A DNA stretch of 64,000 bases from Chitinophagaceae bacterium (GTDB taxonomy: Bacteria; Bacteroidota; Bacteroidia; Chitinophagales; Chitinophagaceae), in contig SAIW01000007.1 in the NCBI GenBank assembly GCA_004028795.1, positions 310,001-374,000 of the forward strand, given 5' to 3'. The translations under genes and the position numbers were made by a program. Shown piece by piece: positions 53,531 to 61,857 of this stretch. Position 1 is the first letter of the stretch, and each line of letters begins with the position of its first letter. The notes beneath the pieces are model-generated. The model searched no databases. It saw only the letters and a program-made list of their open reading frames with translations, and was not told the DNA's origin.

Positions 53531-54811
53531 TCAAATTAAATACCCGAACAGTGTATCATCTTTATTAATCTCAGAAAAATCAATGCCTTTGCTTTTCATT
53601 CTTTCAATTAAATGCACGTAATCATCTTTCTTTTGCAACTCAATGCCAACCAATGCAGGTCCTGCTTCTTTGTTTGTTTTCTGCATGTATTCAAAACGGG
53701 TAATATCATCATTCGGCCCTAATACATCATTTAAAAACTCTCTTAATGCACCCGGGCGTTGCACAAAACGAACCAGGAAATAATGTTTTAATCCTTCGTA
53801 TTGTAAACTGCGTTCTTTTATTTCAGGCATACGGTCAATATCGTTGTTGCTGCCGCTAACAATGCATACAACTGTTTTGCCTTTAATATCTTCTGCATAA
53901 TCATCTAATGCAGCAATGCTTAATGCTCCTGCGGGTTCTACTACAATTGCATTTTCATTATATAGTTTTAAAATGGTAGTGCATACTTTTCCTTCGGGTA
54001 CTAAATGCACTTCCTGCAATACATCTTTACAGATAGAAAAAGTTATATCGCCTATTCTTTTTACCGCAGCCCCATCAACAAACCTGTCAATTTTTTCTAA
54101 TGTAACAGGGTAACCGGCTTTGAAAGATGCATACATAGCAGGAGCACCTTCCGGTTCTAAACCAATAATTTTTGTTTGGGGTGAAAAGGTTTTAAAATAA
54201 TTACCAACACCCGAAGCTAAACCACCTCCACCAACGGGAATAAATAAATAATCAATAGCCCCCTCTGACTCACCCGAAAGGGGAGAAAAAAAATCTTCTA
54301 AAATTTCAACGCCCACAGTACCCTGCCCTTCAATGATTCTGCAATCATCAAAGGGAGGAATGAAAATCATATTGTTTTCTTCTGTGAATTTTTTAGCAGC
54401 TATGGCACAATCATCAAACGTATCGCCAATCAGTTTTACTTCAACATTTGCTTCACCAAACATTTTTGTTTGATTGATTTTTTGTTTAGGTGTAACACTT
54501 GGCATAAACACAACACCTTTTACATTTAGTTGCTTACAGCTGTATGCAAAGCCTTGTGCATGATTACCCGCACTGGCACAAACCACACCACGTTGCAGTT
54601 GCTCTGCAGATAAACTGCTCATCATGTTATAAGCACCACGCAACTTATAAGAACGTACCACCTGTAAATCTTCACGTTTTAAGTAAATCTTGCAATTGTA
54701 TTTTTTACTTAAATGAAGATTTAACTGCAAGGGTGTACGCAATGCAACGTTTTGTATCCGCTGTTTTGCAGTATTGAAGTCTAACTGATATATTGCCGTA
54801 GCACTTTGCAT
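53531..54811 (-). CDS. ilvA: Threonine dehydratase (biosynthetic)
   Basis: The 426-residue PLP enzyme makes 2-oxobutyrate for isoleucine. The PLP lysine is in VRSYKLRGAYNMM; the glycine loop is PVGGGGLASG; the C-terminal third is an ACT-like domain (FLVRFVQRPGALREFL) typical of feedback-regulated forms. Residues about 172-186 (FFSPLSGESEGAIDY) come from an in-frame copy of the CCCCTTTCGGGG-type repeat, just before the strand leading to the glycine loop. It follows ilvC in the same direction after a 230-bp gap that holds a small opposing ORF. Confidence 0.95.
   Translation of the reverse strand: MQSATAIYQLDFNTAKQRIQNVALRTPLQLNLHLSKKYNCKIYLKREDLQVVRSYKLRGAYNMMSSLSAEQLQRGVVCASAGNHAQGFAYSCKQLNVKGVVFMPSVTPKQKINQTKMFGEANVEVKLIGDTFDDCAIAAKKFTEENNMIFIPPFDDCRIIEGQGTVGVEILEDFFSPLSGESEGAIDYLFIPVGGGGLASGVGNYFKTFSPQTKIIGLEPEGAPAMYASFKAGYPVTLEKIDRFVDGAAVKRIGDITFSICKDVLQEVHLVPEGKVCTTILKLYNENAIVVEPAGALSIAALDDYAEDIKGKTVVCIVSGSNNDIDRMPEIKERSLQYEGLKHYFLVRFVQRPGALREFLNDVLGPNDDITRFEYMQKTNKEAGPALVGIELQKKDDYVHLIERMKSKGIDFSEINKDDTLFGYLI
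54255..54293 (-). repeat. CCCCTTYRGGGG-family repeat in frame inside ilvA
   Basis: On the coding strand TCTCCCCTTTCGGGTGAGTC is followed by AGAGGGGGCTAT; it encodes SPLSGESEGAI, like the trpE peptide. Confidence 0.7.
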
Positions 54812-54850
54812 TTTATAAAATCTTATTTATATTTACTAAAACATCTTGTT

Positions 54851-55033
54851 ATGGACAATCAAATACTTTATACATACTTAATGTCACTTCACGGTTTTCT
54901 TATACTTCGGTACGTTATTAAAGCTGTATTTGGTAACGTTCATAATTACAGTTTTGAAAAACTATTAATGGTTGCCTTTATACCTGTATTCGGTTATTTA
55001 ATTGCTATGAAAAAACCTTTGGAGGTTTCTTAG
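54851..55033 (+). CDS. Small two-helix membrane protein, unknown
   Basis: A 60-residue ORF between ilvC and ilvA on the opposite strand. It has two hydrophobic segments (YTYLMSLHGFLILRYVIKAV and LLMVAFIPVFGYLIAMKK). The ATG at 54851 follows TTTACT-rich DNA. I cannot name a family, and it could be a chance ORF, but the helix pattern and its position outside the neighbouring genes support a real small protein. Confidence 0.45.
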   Translation: MDNQILYTYLMSLHGFLILRYVIKAVFGNVHNYSFEKLLMVAFIPVFGYLIAMKKPLEVS

Positions 55034-55043
55034 CTGATAACCA

Positions 55044-56096
55044 TTATACTTTTTGATTTTCAGGTCTTAAACTTCTTACTGTTTTACCTGCCTGCCACAT
55101 TTCGCTTTCGCGTAATTCTTTTAATTCTGCATCTAATTTTTCACGATAATCAACTTGTGAATTTGAATCGATAGAACGTTGAGATTCTTTGCCTGCAGCA
55201 ACACTTTCATATAATTCTTTAAATACAGGTGCAGTTGCATCACGGAATTTCTTCCACCAATCCAATGCACCACGTTGTGCAGTTGTAGAACAGTTGGCAT
55301 ACATCCAATCCATACCGTTTTCTGCAACCAATGGCATTAATGATTGTGTTAACTCTTCCACTGTTTCATTGAAGGCTTCAGAAGGGGTGTGACCTGCATC
55401 ACGCAATACCTGGTATTGTGCAGCAAAGATTCCCTGAATAGCACCCATTAATGTACCACGCTCACCTGTTAAATCGCTGTATACTTCTTTCTTGAAATTC
55501 GTTTCAAATAAATAGCCGCTACCAACTGCAATACCTAATGCAATTACTCTTTCCTGTGCTTTGCCTGTTGCATCCTGATAAATTGCATAAGAACTGTTTA
55601 AACCTCTGCCTTGTAAAAACATTCTTCTTAAAGATGTACCACTACCTTTTGGTGCCACTAAGAATACATCAACATCTGCAGGAGGAATAATGCCTGTTTG
55701 CTCATTAAATGTTATACCGAAGCCATGAGAAAAATATAATGCCTTACCCGGTGTTAAATGTTTTTGAACTGTGGGCCATAAAGCAATTTGTGCAGCATCA
55801 CTTAATAAATAACAAATAATAGTACCGCGTTGTAATGCTTCTTCAATTTCAAATAAAGTTTCGCCGGGTACAAAACCATCTGCAATGGCTTTATCCCATG
55901 TTTTAGAATTTTTACGTTGACCAACAATTACATTAATACCGTTATCACGTTGGTTAAGAGCTTGTCCGGGGCCTTGTACACCATAACCTATTACAGCCAC
56001 TGTTTCATTCTTTAATACTTCCTGAGCTTTTGCCAAAGGAAACTCTTCACGGGTTACAACGTTTTCTTCAACGCCACCGAAATTTAATTTTGCCAT
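55044..56096 (-). CDS. ilvC: Ketol-acid reductoisomerase (class I)
   Basis: The 350-residue enzyme converts acetolactate to dihydroxyisovalerate with NADPH. Motifs are the nucleotide-binding GYGVQGPGQALN, metal-binding DLTGERGTLMGA and later EETL-like ETVEELTQ. I set the start at 56096 (MAKLNFGGVEENVV). The longer ORF from 56117 begins at an ATG created by the CCCCTTCAGGGGATGGGGG repeat (MGEKTNK) and is unlikely to be used. Confidence 0.95.
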   Translation of the reverse strand: MAKLNFGGVEENVVTREEFPLAKAQEVLKNETVAVIGYGVQGPGQALNQRDNGINVIVGQRKNSKTWDKAIADGFVPGETLFEIEEALQRGTIICYLLSDAAQIALWPTVQKHLTPGKALYFSHGFGITFNEQTGIIPPADVDVFLVAPKGSGTSLRRMFLQGRGLNSSYAIYQDATGKAQERVIALGIAVGSGYLFETNFKKEVYSDLTGERGTLMGAIQGIFAAQYQVLRDAGHTPSEAFNETVEELTQSLMPLVAENGMDWMYANCSTTAQRGALDWWKKFRDATAPVFKELYESVAAGKESQRSIDSNSQVDYREKLDAELKELRESEMWQAGKTVRSLRPENQKV

Positions 56097-56110
56097 TTTG
56101 TTAGTTTTTT

Positions 56111-56137
56111 CCCCCATCCCCTGAAGGGGGGTTATGG
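56111..56137 (-). repeat. CCCCTTYRGGGG-family repeat upstream of ilvC
   Basis: CCCCCCTTCAGGGGATGGGG on the coding strand; it contains the spurious ATG of ilvC. It is in inverted orientation to the copy at 56166-56188. Confidence 0.75.
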
Positions 56138-56165
56138 AATGTTTGATTTGTTTTTATGTTAATAG

Positions 56166-56188
56166 CTCCCCTTTAGGGGTTGGGGGCT
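56166..56188 (+). repeat. CCCCTTYRGGGG-family repeat overlapping the ilvN stop
   Basis: CTCCCCTTTAGGGGTTGGGG followed by GCT; on the minus strand its end supplies part of the ilvN TAG stop. Confidence 0.75.
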
Positions 56189-56771
56189 ACATTGTAAACA
56201 CTTCTTCCTGTTTATCTAAATATTCATTCTCTACTAAAGCGTCAGCAGTTTGTTTTTCATATTCAATTAATTTTTCATGAAAACCTTTACTGCTTTTAAT
56301 GATGGCTATTCTTGCACTGCGAACAAATTCAATTAAACCGTAAGGCTCTAATGCTTTAATTAATCTTTCTATTTCTTCGCTGTGGCCGGTTGTTTCAAAA
56401 ACGATGTAATCTTTTCTTATAGCAATAGCCCTTGCACCATATTCATGCAATAACCTTTCTACTTTTACTTTAGCTGCAATAACATCAGTAGGTACTTTAA
56501 ACAGGCCCATTTCCTGCCAAACAATTTCATCGTTGGTGTTATAATAGGCTTTTAAAACTTCTACCTGTTTTTCAATTTGTCTGCATAGCTTTTTAACCAC
56601 GTCTTCTGTTTCAATAACAACAATGGTAAAACGATGCACATTTTCACTTTCTGTTGGTGAAGTGTTTAAGCTTTCGATATTTATTTTTCTTCTCGAAAAA
56701 ATAATAGCTATACGATTTACCAAACCAACCTGGTTTTCTGTATAAACTGTTATGGTATATTCTTGTTTCAT
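56187..56771 (-). CDS. ilvN: Acetolactate synthase small (regulatory) subunit
   Basis: The 194-residue protein has an ACT domain (YTITVYTENQVGLVNRIAIIFSRR) that binds valine, and the conserved C-terminal half. Start MKQEYTITVY at 56771; a longer ORF to 56807 adds nonconserved residues. It activates IlvB and confers feedback control. Its stop overlaps a repeat. Confidence 0.92.
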   Translation of the reverse strand: MKQEYTITVYTENQVGLVNRIAIIFSRRKINIESLNTSPTESENVHRFTIVVIETEDVVKKLCRQIEKQVEVLKAYYNTNDEIVWQEMGLFKVPTDVIAAKVKVERLLHEYGARAIAIRKDYIVFETTGHSEEIERLIKALEPYGLIEFVRSARIAIIKSSKGFHEKLIEYEKQTADALVENEYLDKQEEVFTM

Positions 56772-56822
56772 TTGTTTTTTAGTTTTAACCGCCGTCAGCA
56801 TTTGCAACGGCTGACGGGGTAA

Positions 56823-58571
56823 TTAAATTTCTTCTTTACTCAACACAATTTCTGCAACACCTCTTCCCTGCGGAACCATTGGAAATACATTGTTTTCTTT
56901 ACCTACCATTACTTCCAATAAATAACTGCCATTGTGTTGCAACATGGTTTGCAAAGCATTTTTTAAATCTGCTCTTTTATTAATGCTGTTACCTGCTATG
57001 CCATAACCTTTAGCTACCTGCACAAAATTTGGCGATGTGATATTTACGAATGAGTATCTTTTTTCGTGGAAGAGTTGTTGCCATTGGCGAACCATTCCCA
57101 AAAACTCATTGTTTAATATTAAAATTTTTACATCTACGTTGAATTGCATGATCGTGCCCAATTCCTGAATTGTCATTTGTACTCCGCCATCACCAATTAC
57201 AGCAATTACAGTACGTTGCGGGTCGCCATATTTTGCACCGATGGCTGCGGGCAATGCAAAGCCCATTGTTCCCAAACCACCACTGGTAATATTACTTTTT
57301 GAATGGTTCATTTTAGCATAACGACAGGCTACCATTTGATGCTGACCAACGTCTGTAACTATAATGGCATCTCCATTCGTTAATTCGTTAATGGTGTTGA
57401 TTACTTCACCCATTGTCATAACATCACTTGACGGGTTCAATTCATGTTGAATAACAATATCCATTTCTTTTTGTGAATATGCTTTGAATTTGTTCAACCA
57501 TTCAGTATGTTGTTTTTCTTCAATTAACTGTGTTAACAGCGGTAAGGTTTCTTTACAATCTCCCCAAACAGGAACAGTTGTTTTTACATTCTTATCAATT
57601 TCAGCAGGGTCTATATCTAAATGAATAATCTGAGCTTGTTTGGCATATTTATCTAAACGGCCTGTAACACGGTCATCGAAACGCATACCCACTGCAATTA
57701 ATGCATCGCATTCGTTGGTTAATACATTCGGGCCATAATTACCATGCATACCTAACATGCCAACACCTAAAGGATGATCTGTTGGTATGGCACTCATGCC
57801 CATGATAGTCCATGCAGCAGGTAAACCTCCTTTCTCAATAAATCTTTTAAATTCTTTCTCTGCTTTACCGAGAATAACACCCTGCCCAAAAATTACAAAT
57901 GGCTTTTTAGCATTATTGATTATTGCAGCAGCCTGTTCAATATACTCTTTGCGAACAATTGGTTTTGGGCGATAGCTTCTGATATGATTGCATTTGATAT
58001 AACCGCTGTAATCGAACTTTTGTAATTGGGCGTTTTTTGTAATATCAATTAAAACAGGGCCCGGTCTTCCCGTACCTGCAATATGAAATGCTTTAGCCAA
58101 TACATGCGGAATTTCATTAGCATCTGTTACCTGATAATTCCATTTAGTTACAGGAGTTGTTATATTAATCACATCTGTTTCCTGAAAAGCATCAGTACCT
58201 AATAAATGTGCAAATACCTGACCTGTTATACAAACAAGAGGGGTGGAATCAATCATGGCATCAGCTAAACCTGTAACTAAATTAGTTGCACCGGGACCAC
58301 TTGTTGCAAACACTACACCCACTTTACCGGATGTACGTGCAAAGCCTTGTGCAGCATGAATAGCACCTTGTTCATGGCGGACTAATATGTGTTCTAATTT
58401 ATCGTTATAATCATACAATGCATCGTAAATGGGCATAATAGCACCACCGGGATAACCGAAAATGGTTTGTACATTTTCAGCAATCAATGCTTCTAATACA
58501 GCAACAGAACCGGAAATGTTTTCAGTTCTTTTAGTTGCCGTTTTTTCTTCTACTAATTCTTCTACTTGCAT
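56823..58571 (-). CDS. ilvB: Acetolactate synthase large subunit
   Basis: The 582-residue ThDP enzyme condenses pyruvate (valine/leucine) or pyruvate with 2-oxobutyrate (isoleucine). Motifs are the catalytic Glu region FGYPGGAIMPIYDAL...VRHEQGAIHAAQGFAR, the FAD-binding GMLGMHG, and the ThDP motif GDGGVQMTIQELGTI with LNNEFLGMVRQWQ. Confidence 0.96.
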   Translation of the reverse strand: MQVEELVEEKTATKRTENISGSVAVLEALIAENVQTIFGYPGGAIMPIYDALYDYNDKLEHILVRHEQGAIHAAQGFARTSGKVGVVFATSGPGATNLVTGLADAMIDSTPLVCITGQVFAHLLGTDAFQETDVINITTPVTKWNYQVTDANEIPHVLAKAFHIAGTGRPGPVLIDITKNAQLQKFDYSGYIKCNHIRSYRPKPIVRKEYIEQAAAIINNAKKPFVIFGQGVILGKAEKEFKRFIEKGGLPAAWTIMGMSAIPTDHPLGVGMLGMHGNYGPNVLTNECDALIAVGMRFDDRVTGRLDKYAKQAQIIHLDIDPAEIDKNVKTTVPVWGDCKETLPLLTQLIEEKQHTEWLNKFKAYSQKEMDIVIQHELNPSSDVMTMGEVINTINELTNGDAIIVTDVGQHQMVACRYAKMNHSKSNITSGGLGTMGFALPAAIGAKYGDPQRTVIAVIGDGGVQMTIQELGTIMQFNVDVKILILNNEFLGMVRQWQQLFHEKRYSFVNITSPNFVQVAKGYGIAGNSINKRADLKNALQTMLQHNGSYLLEVMVGKENNVFPMVPQGRGVAEIVLSKEEI

Positions 58572-58625
58572 CTCTTAATATTTTGAATGTTGTATTTTAA
58601 ATATTGAACGTATTTATTGTACTTG

Positions 58626-60308
58626 CTAATTTTCATCAGTTACACAACCTTCACTCGCATCTTTTACCAATTTTGCATACTTATATAATACGCCACTTTT
58701 TACTTTTAAATCAGGTTGTTTCCAATTGGCTTTACGTTGTGCAATTATTTCATCAGGTACTTTTAAAGTAATGGTATTATTGGTTGCATCTAATTCAATG
58801 ATATCATCGTCTTCAACCAATGCTATTGTTCCACCATCAAATGCTTCGGGAGTAATATGCCCTACTACAAAACCATGTGAACCACCACTGAATCTGCCAT
58901 CAGTAATTAAGGCAACATCTTTACCTAAACCTGCACCTGTAATAGCACTTGTCGGCTTTAGCATTTCAGGCATACCCGGTGCACCTTTAGGGCCTTCATA
59001 TCTTATCACAACAACATCACCTTTTTTAACTCTGCCATTGGCAATACCCGCCACCAAATCTTTCTCGCCATCAAATACTCTGGCGGGTCCTTCAAAACGT
59101 TCACCTTCCTTGCCCGATATTTTTGCAACACTTCCTTTCTCAGCAAGGTTGCCATATAATATTTGTAAATGACCTGTTGCTTTTAAAGGCTGCTCTAAAG
59201 GATAAATTACTTTTTGTGTTTCAAAATTGATAGGTTCAACACTTGATAAATTTTCTGCAACTGTTTTTCCTGTTACAGTTAAACAATTACCATGCAATAA
59301 ACCTTTGTTTAATAAATATTTCATTACTGCGGGAACACCGCCATGCTGAGGTAAATCCTGCCATAAAAATTTGCCACTCGGCTTAAAGTCAGACAGCACA
59401 GGGGTTTTATCACTGATGCGTTGAAAGTCACTTAAGCTAACATCAACACCTACACTTTTAGCCATTGCAATTAAATGTAATACAGCGTTAGTGCTTCCAC
59501 CCAAAATCATAATTAAAACAATCGCATTTTCAAATGCTTGTTTGGTCATTATGTCTCGTGGCTTAATATCTTTTTCCAATAAAACTTTAATAGCTTTTCC
59601 GGCATCTAAACATTCATTTCTTTTTTCTTCACTAACGGCTGGGCTTGATGAGGAATAAGGCAAACTCATACCCATGGCTTCAATAGCAGCAGCCATAGTG
59701 TTAGCTGTGTACATACCGCCGCAAGCACCGGCACCGGGACAACTATGCTTAATCACTTCTTTAAAATCTTCAGGTGTAATAGTGCCTGCTAATTTTTTAC
59801 CCAAAGCCTCAAATGATGAAATAATATTGAGTTCTTCTCCTTTATAATGACCAGGAGCAATGGTGCCACCATATACCATAATTGAAGGACGATTTAAACG
59901 ACCCATTGCCATAATTGCACCGGGCATATTTTTATCGCAACCGGGCAAGGCAATTAAGCCATCGTAATAAAAACCACCGCATACACTTTCAATACTATCT
60001 GCAATTAAATCCCGGCTTACCAAGCTGTAACGCATACCATCAGTACCGTTGCTTATACCGTCACTGATGCCGATGGTATTAAAAATCAATCCTACCAAAT
60101 CATTTTCCCAAACACCTTGCTTTACAATTTTTGCTAAATCGTTTAAATGCATATTACAGGTGTTACCATCGTAACCCATGCTTGCAATACCAACCTGTGC
60201 TTTCTTTAAATCATCTTCCGTTAAACCAATGCCATACAACATAGCTTGTGCAGCCGGTTGTGTTTCATCCTGCGTTAAGGTTTTACTGTACTTGTTAAGT
60301 TCTGCCAT
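58626..60308 (-). CDS. ilvD: Dihydroxy-acid dehydratase
   Basis: The 560-residue Fe-S enzyme makes the 2-oxo acids of valine and isoleucine. Cluster cysteines are in [19 protein letters not shown] and [16 protein letters not shown]; the late [14 protein letters not shown] motif is present. It is the first structural gene after the Ile/Val attenuator. Confidence 0.96.
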   Translation of the reverse strand: MAELNKYSKTLTQDETQPAAQAMLYGIGLTEDDLKKAQVGIASMGYDGNTCNMHLNDLAKIVKQGVWENDLVGLIFNTIGISDGISNGTDGMRYSLVSRDLIADSIESVCGGFYYDGLIALPGCDKNMPGAIMAMGRLNRPSIMVYGGTIAPGHYKGEELNIISSFEALGKKLAGTITPEDFKEVIKHSCPGAGACGGMYTANTMAAAIEAMGMSLPYSSSSPAVSEEKRNECLDAGKAIKVLLEKDIKPRDIMTKQAFENAIVLIMILGGSTNAVLHLIAMAKSVGVDVSLSDFQRISDKTPVLSDFKPSGKFLWQDLPQHGGVPAVMKYLLNKGLLHGNCLTVTGKTVAENLSSVEPINFETQKVIYPLEQPLKATGHLQILYGNLAEKGSVAKISGKEGERFEGPARVFDGEKDLVAGIANGRVKKGDVVVIRYEGPKGAPGMPEMLKPTSAITGAGLGKDVALITDGRFSGGSHGFVVGHITPEAFDGGTIALVEDDDIIELDATNNTITLKVPDEIIAQRKANWKQPDLKVKSGVLYKYAKLVKDASEGCVTDEN

Positions 60309-60340
60309 TTTATTTTTTTGTACTTAGCTTTTGTAATACT

Positions 60341-60420
60341 ATTAAGCTTTTGTTGCGTCGCACACTTCAACTCTTTGTTCCATATTGAACAGAACGTACA
60401 AGAGTGCGACGCAACGAATG
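60341..60420. repeat. Inverted pair of GTTGCGTCGCAC repeats upstream of ilvD
   Basis: One copy (TTTTGTTGCGTCGCACACTT, 60347-60366) and a second in inverted orientation (GTACAAGAGTGCGACGCAAC, 60397-60416) can fold into one long hairpin. It lies in the ilv leader transcript between the attenuator and ilvD. Confidence 0.75.
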
Positions 60421-60449
60421 TTTCATTCATGTTCTAAAGTTGGGTTCAT

Positions 60450-60485
60450 AACAAATAAAAAACCCGCCTTTTTGGAGGCGGGTTT
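60450..60485 (-). terminator. ilv attenuator terminator
   Basis: On the minus strand AAACCCGCCT pairs with AGGCGGGTTT around CCAAAA, followed by a T run ending TTTTTATTT. GGAGGTG at 60528-60522, within the last codons of the leader, can pair with CGCCTCC (60480-60474; one G·U), preventing this stem. Confidence 0.85.
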
Positions 60486-60507
60486 CATGTTATAACAAAT
60501 TAACTTT

Positions 60508-60612
60508 TTACATGATACTTACACCTCCGTGCAGTGCAGGAATAATAATGACAATCACAATAATTATTGCGATGTTGTTGATGATTGCCTTATTAAACTT
60601 GTTTACTAACAT
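60508..60612 (-). CDS. ilvL: Ile/Val-rich leader peptide of the ilv operon (34 aa)
   Basis: A 34-codon ORF starts MLVNKFNKAIINNIA and goes on through IIIVIVIII (codons 16-24), ending PALHGGVSIM and TAA. Of its 34 codons 11 are Ile and 4 Val. The promoter TTTG-N19-TACATTTG lies just upstream and the terminator about 22 nt beyond the stop. This is the layout expected for ribosome-mediated attenuation of an Ile/Val operon. The ATG at 60612 fits the promoter; no other start does. It lies between leuB and ilvD, so the ilv genes have their own control point. Confidence 0.85.
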   Translation of the reverse strand: MLVNKFNKAIINNIAIIIVIVIIIPALHGGVSIM

Positions 60613-60629
60613 TAGAAGTGTTGTGTAAA

Positions 60630-60660
60630 CAAATGTAGCACTACGTGTTTAAACTGCAAA
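60630..60660 (-). promoter_or_regulatory. Predicted ilv operon promoter
   Basis: TTTG (60660-60657) and TACATTTG (60637-60630) with a 19-bp spacer, an exact match to the Bacteroidota pattern. Transcription would start about 60624, giving a 5' leader of roughly a dozen bases before the leader peptide ATG. Confidence 0.8.
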
Positions 60661-60731
60661 GAACTTTCTTAAGGCTTAACGCTTAATGCTTAAAGCTGAA
60701 GGCACTAAGCTTTTTGCGTTAGGCTTTCAGT

Positions 60732-61853
60732 TTATATTATAGTTGATTTTCTCAACTGAATATTTTCCTGATTTACATCACCTGTTATTTTACCCAACAC
60801 AAAATCTGTTATTAACTCACCAATGGTTGATGTGAAATAGAAATTAATCGGGTCTATATCTTTAGTTACAAATTTGTTTTGCAATGTCCAGTTGCAGGCA
60901 GCTTTAACCAGCTTAGCTTCTTCATTCATTCCTAAATATTCTAACATTAATGCTGCTGATAAAATGGAGCCTAAAGGATTGGCAATATCTTTTCCTGCTG
61001 CCTGCGGATAAGAACCATGAATAGGCTCGAACAATGTGGTACAAACACCAACAGATGCAGAAGGTAATAAACCCAACGAACCGCTTAATACACTTGCTTC
61101 ATCGCTGATGATGTCTCCAAACATGTTCTCAGTAAGGATTACATCGAATTGCTGCGGATTGATAATGATTTGCATAGCTGCATTATCAACAAACATGTAA
61201 TCAACTTTTACATCAGGGTATTGCAGTGCAATTTCCTGTACTACTTTTCTCCATAAACGGGATGTTTCTAATACATTGGCTTTATCTACCAATGTTAGTT
61301 TTTGCCTGCGTTCAGGTTTGCTTGCAAAATGAAAAGCTAAATGTGCAATGCGTTCTATTTCTTCTTTGGTATAAGTGCATTCATCTAAAGCTTTTGTTTT
61401 ATCATCATTCAACTCTTTTTTGCCGAAATAAATACCGCCTGTTAATTCACGAAAGATGATAAAGTCAACATTCTCTAATTGTTTTGCTTTTAAAGGGGAT
61501 AAATGTTCTAAAGCGGGATAAGTATTAATAGGTCTTAAGTTACCGTATAGTTGTAATGACTTTCTTAGTTTTAATAAACCTTGTTCGGGGCGAACTTTAG
61601 CAGTTGGATCATTATCATATTTAGGATGACCGATTGCACCAAATAAAATAGCATCGCTGTTTAAGCAAACTTCAATGGTTTCATCGGGTAGGGGATTACC
61701 TGTTTCATCAATAGCACAAGCACCCATTAAACAATAAGTATAATTAAACTCATGATTAAACCTTTCTGCAACAGCATTCAATACACGAATAGATTGTGCT
61801 GTTACTTCAGGGCCGATACCATCTCCATTAATTACTGCAATATTTTTTTTCAT
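60732..61853 (-). CDS. leuB: 3-isopropylmalate dehydrogenase
   Basis: The 373-residue NAD-dependent enzyme oxidises 3-isopropylmalate in leucine synthesis. Motifs are the start VINGDGIGPEVTAQ, substrate LLKLRKSLQLYGNLRPI, the FRELTGGIYFG loop, VDKANVLETSRLWRK, metal-binding ENMFGDIISDEASVL and FEPIHGSYPQAAGKDIANP. Confidence 0.96.
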   Translation of the reverse strand: MKKNIAVINGDGIGPEVTAQSIRVLNAVAERFNHEFNYTYCLMGACAIDETGNPLPDETIEVCLNSDAILFGAIGHPKYDNDPTAKVRPEQGLLKLRKSLQLYGNLRPINTYPALEHLSPLKAKQLENVDFIIFRELTGGIYFGKKELNDDKTKALDECTYTKEEIERIAHLAFHFASKPERRQKLTLVDKANVLETSRLWRKVVQEIALQYPDVKVDYMFVDNAAMQIIINPQQFDVILTENMFGDIISDEASVLSGSLGLLPSASVGVCTTLFEPIHGSYPQAAGKDIANPLGSILSAALMLEYLGMNEEAKLVKAACNWTLQNKFVTKDIDPINFYFTSTIGELITDFVLGKITGDVNQENIQLRKSTII

Positions 61854-61857
61854 ATAG

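Noticed and set aside
56097-56117. Longer IlvC starting MGEKTNK
   Set aside because: The ATG lies in a CCCCTTCAGGGGATGGGGG repeat; family N-terminus begins at MAKLNFGG (56096).
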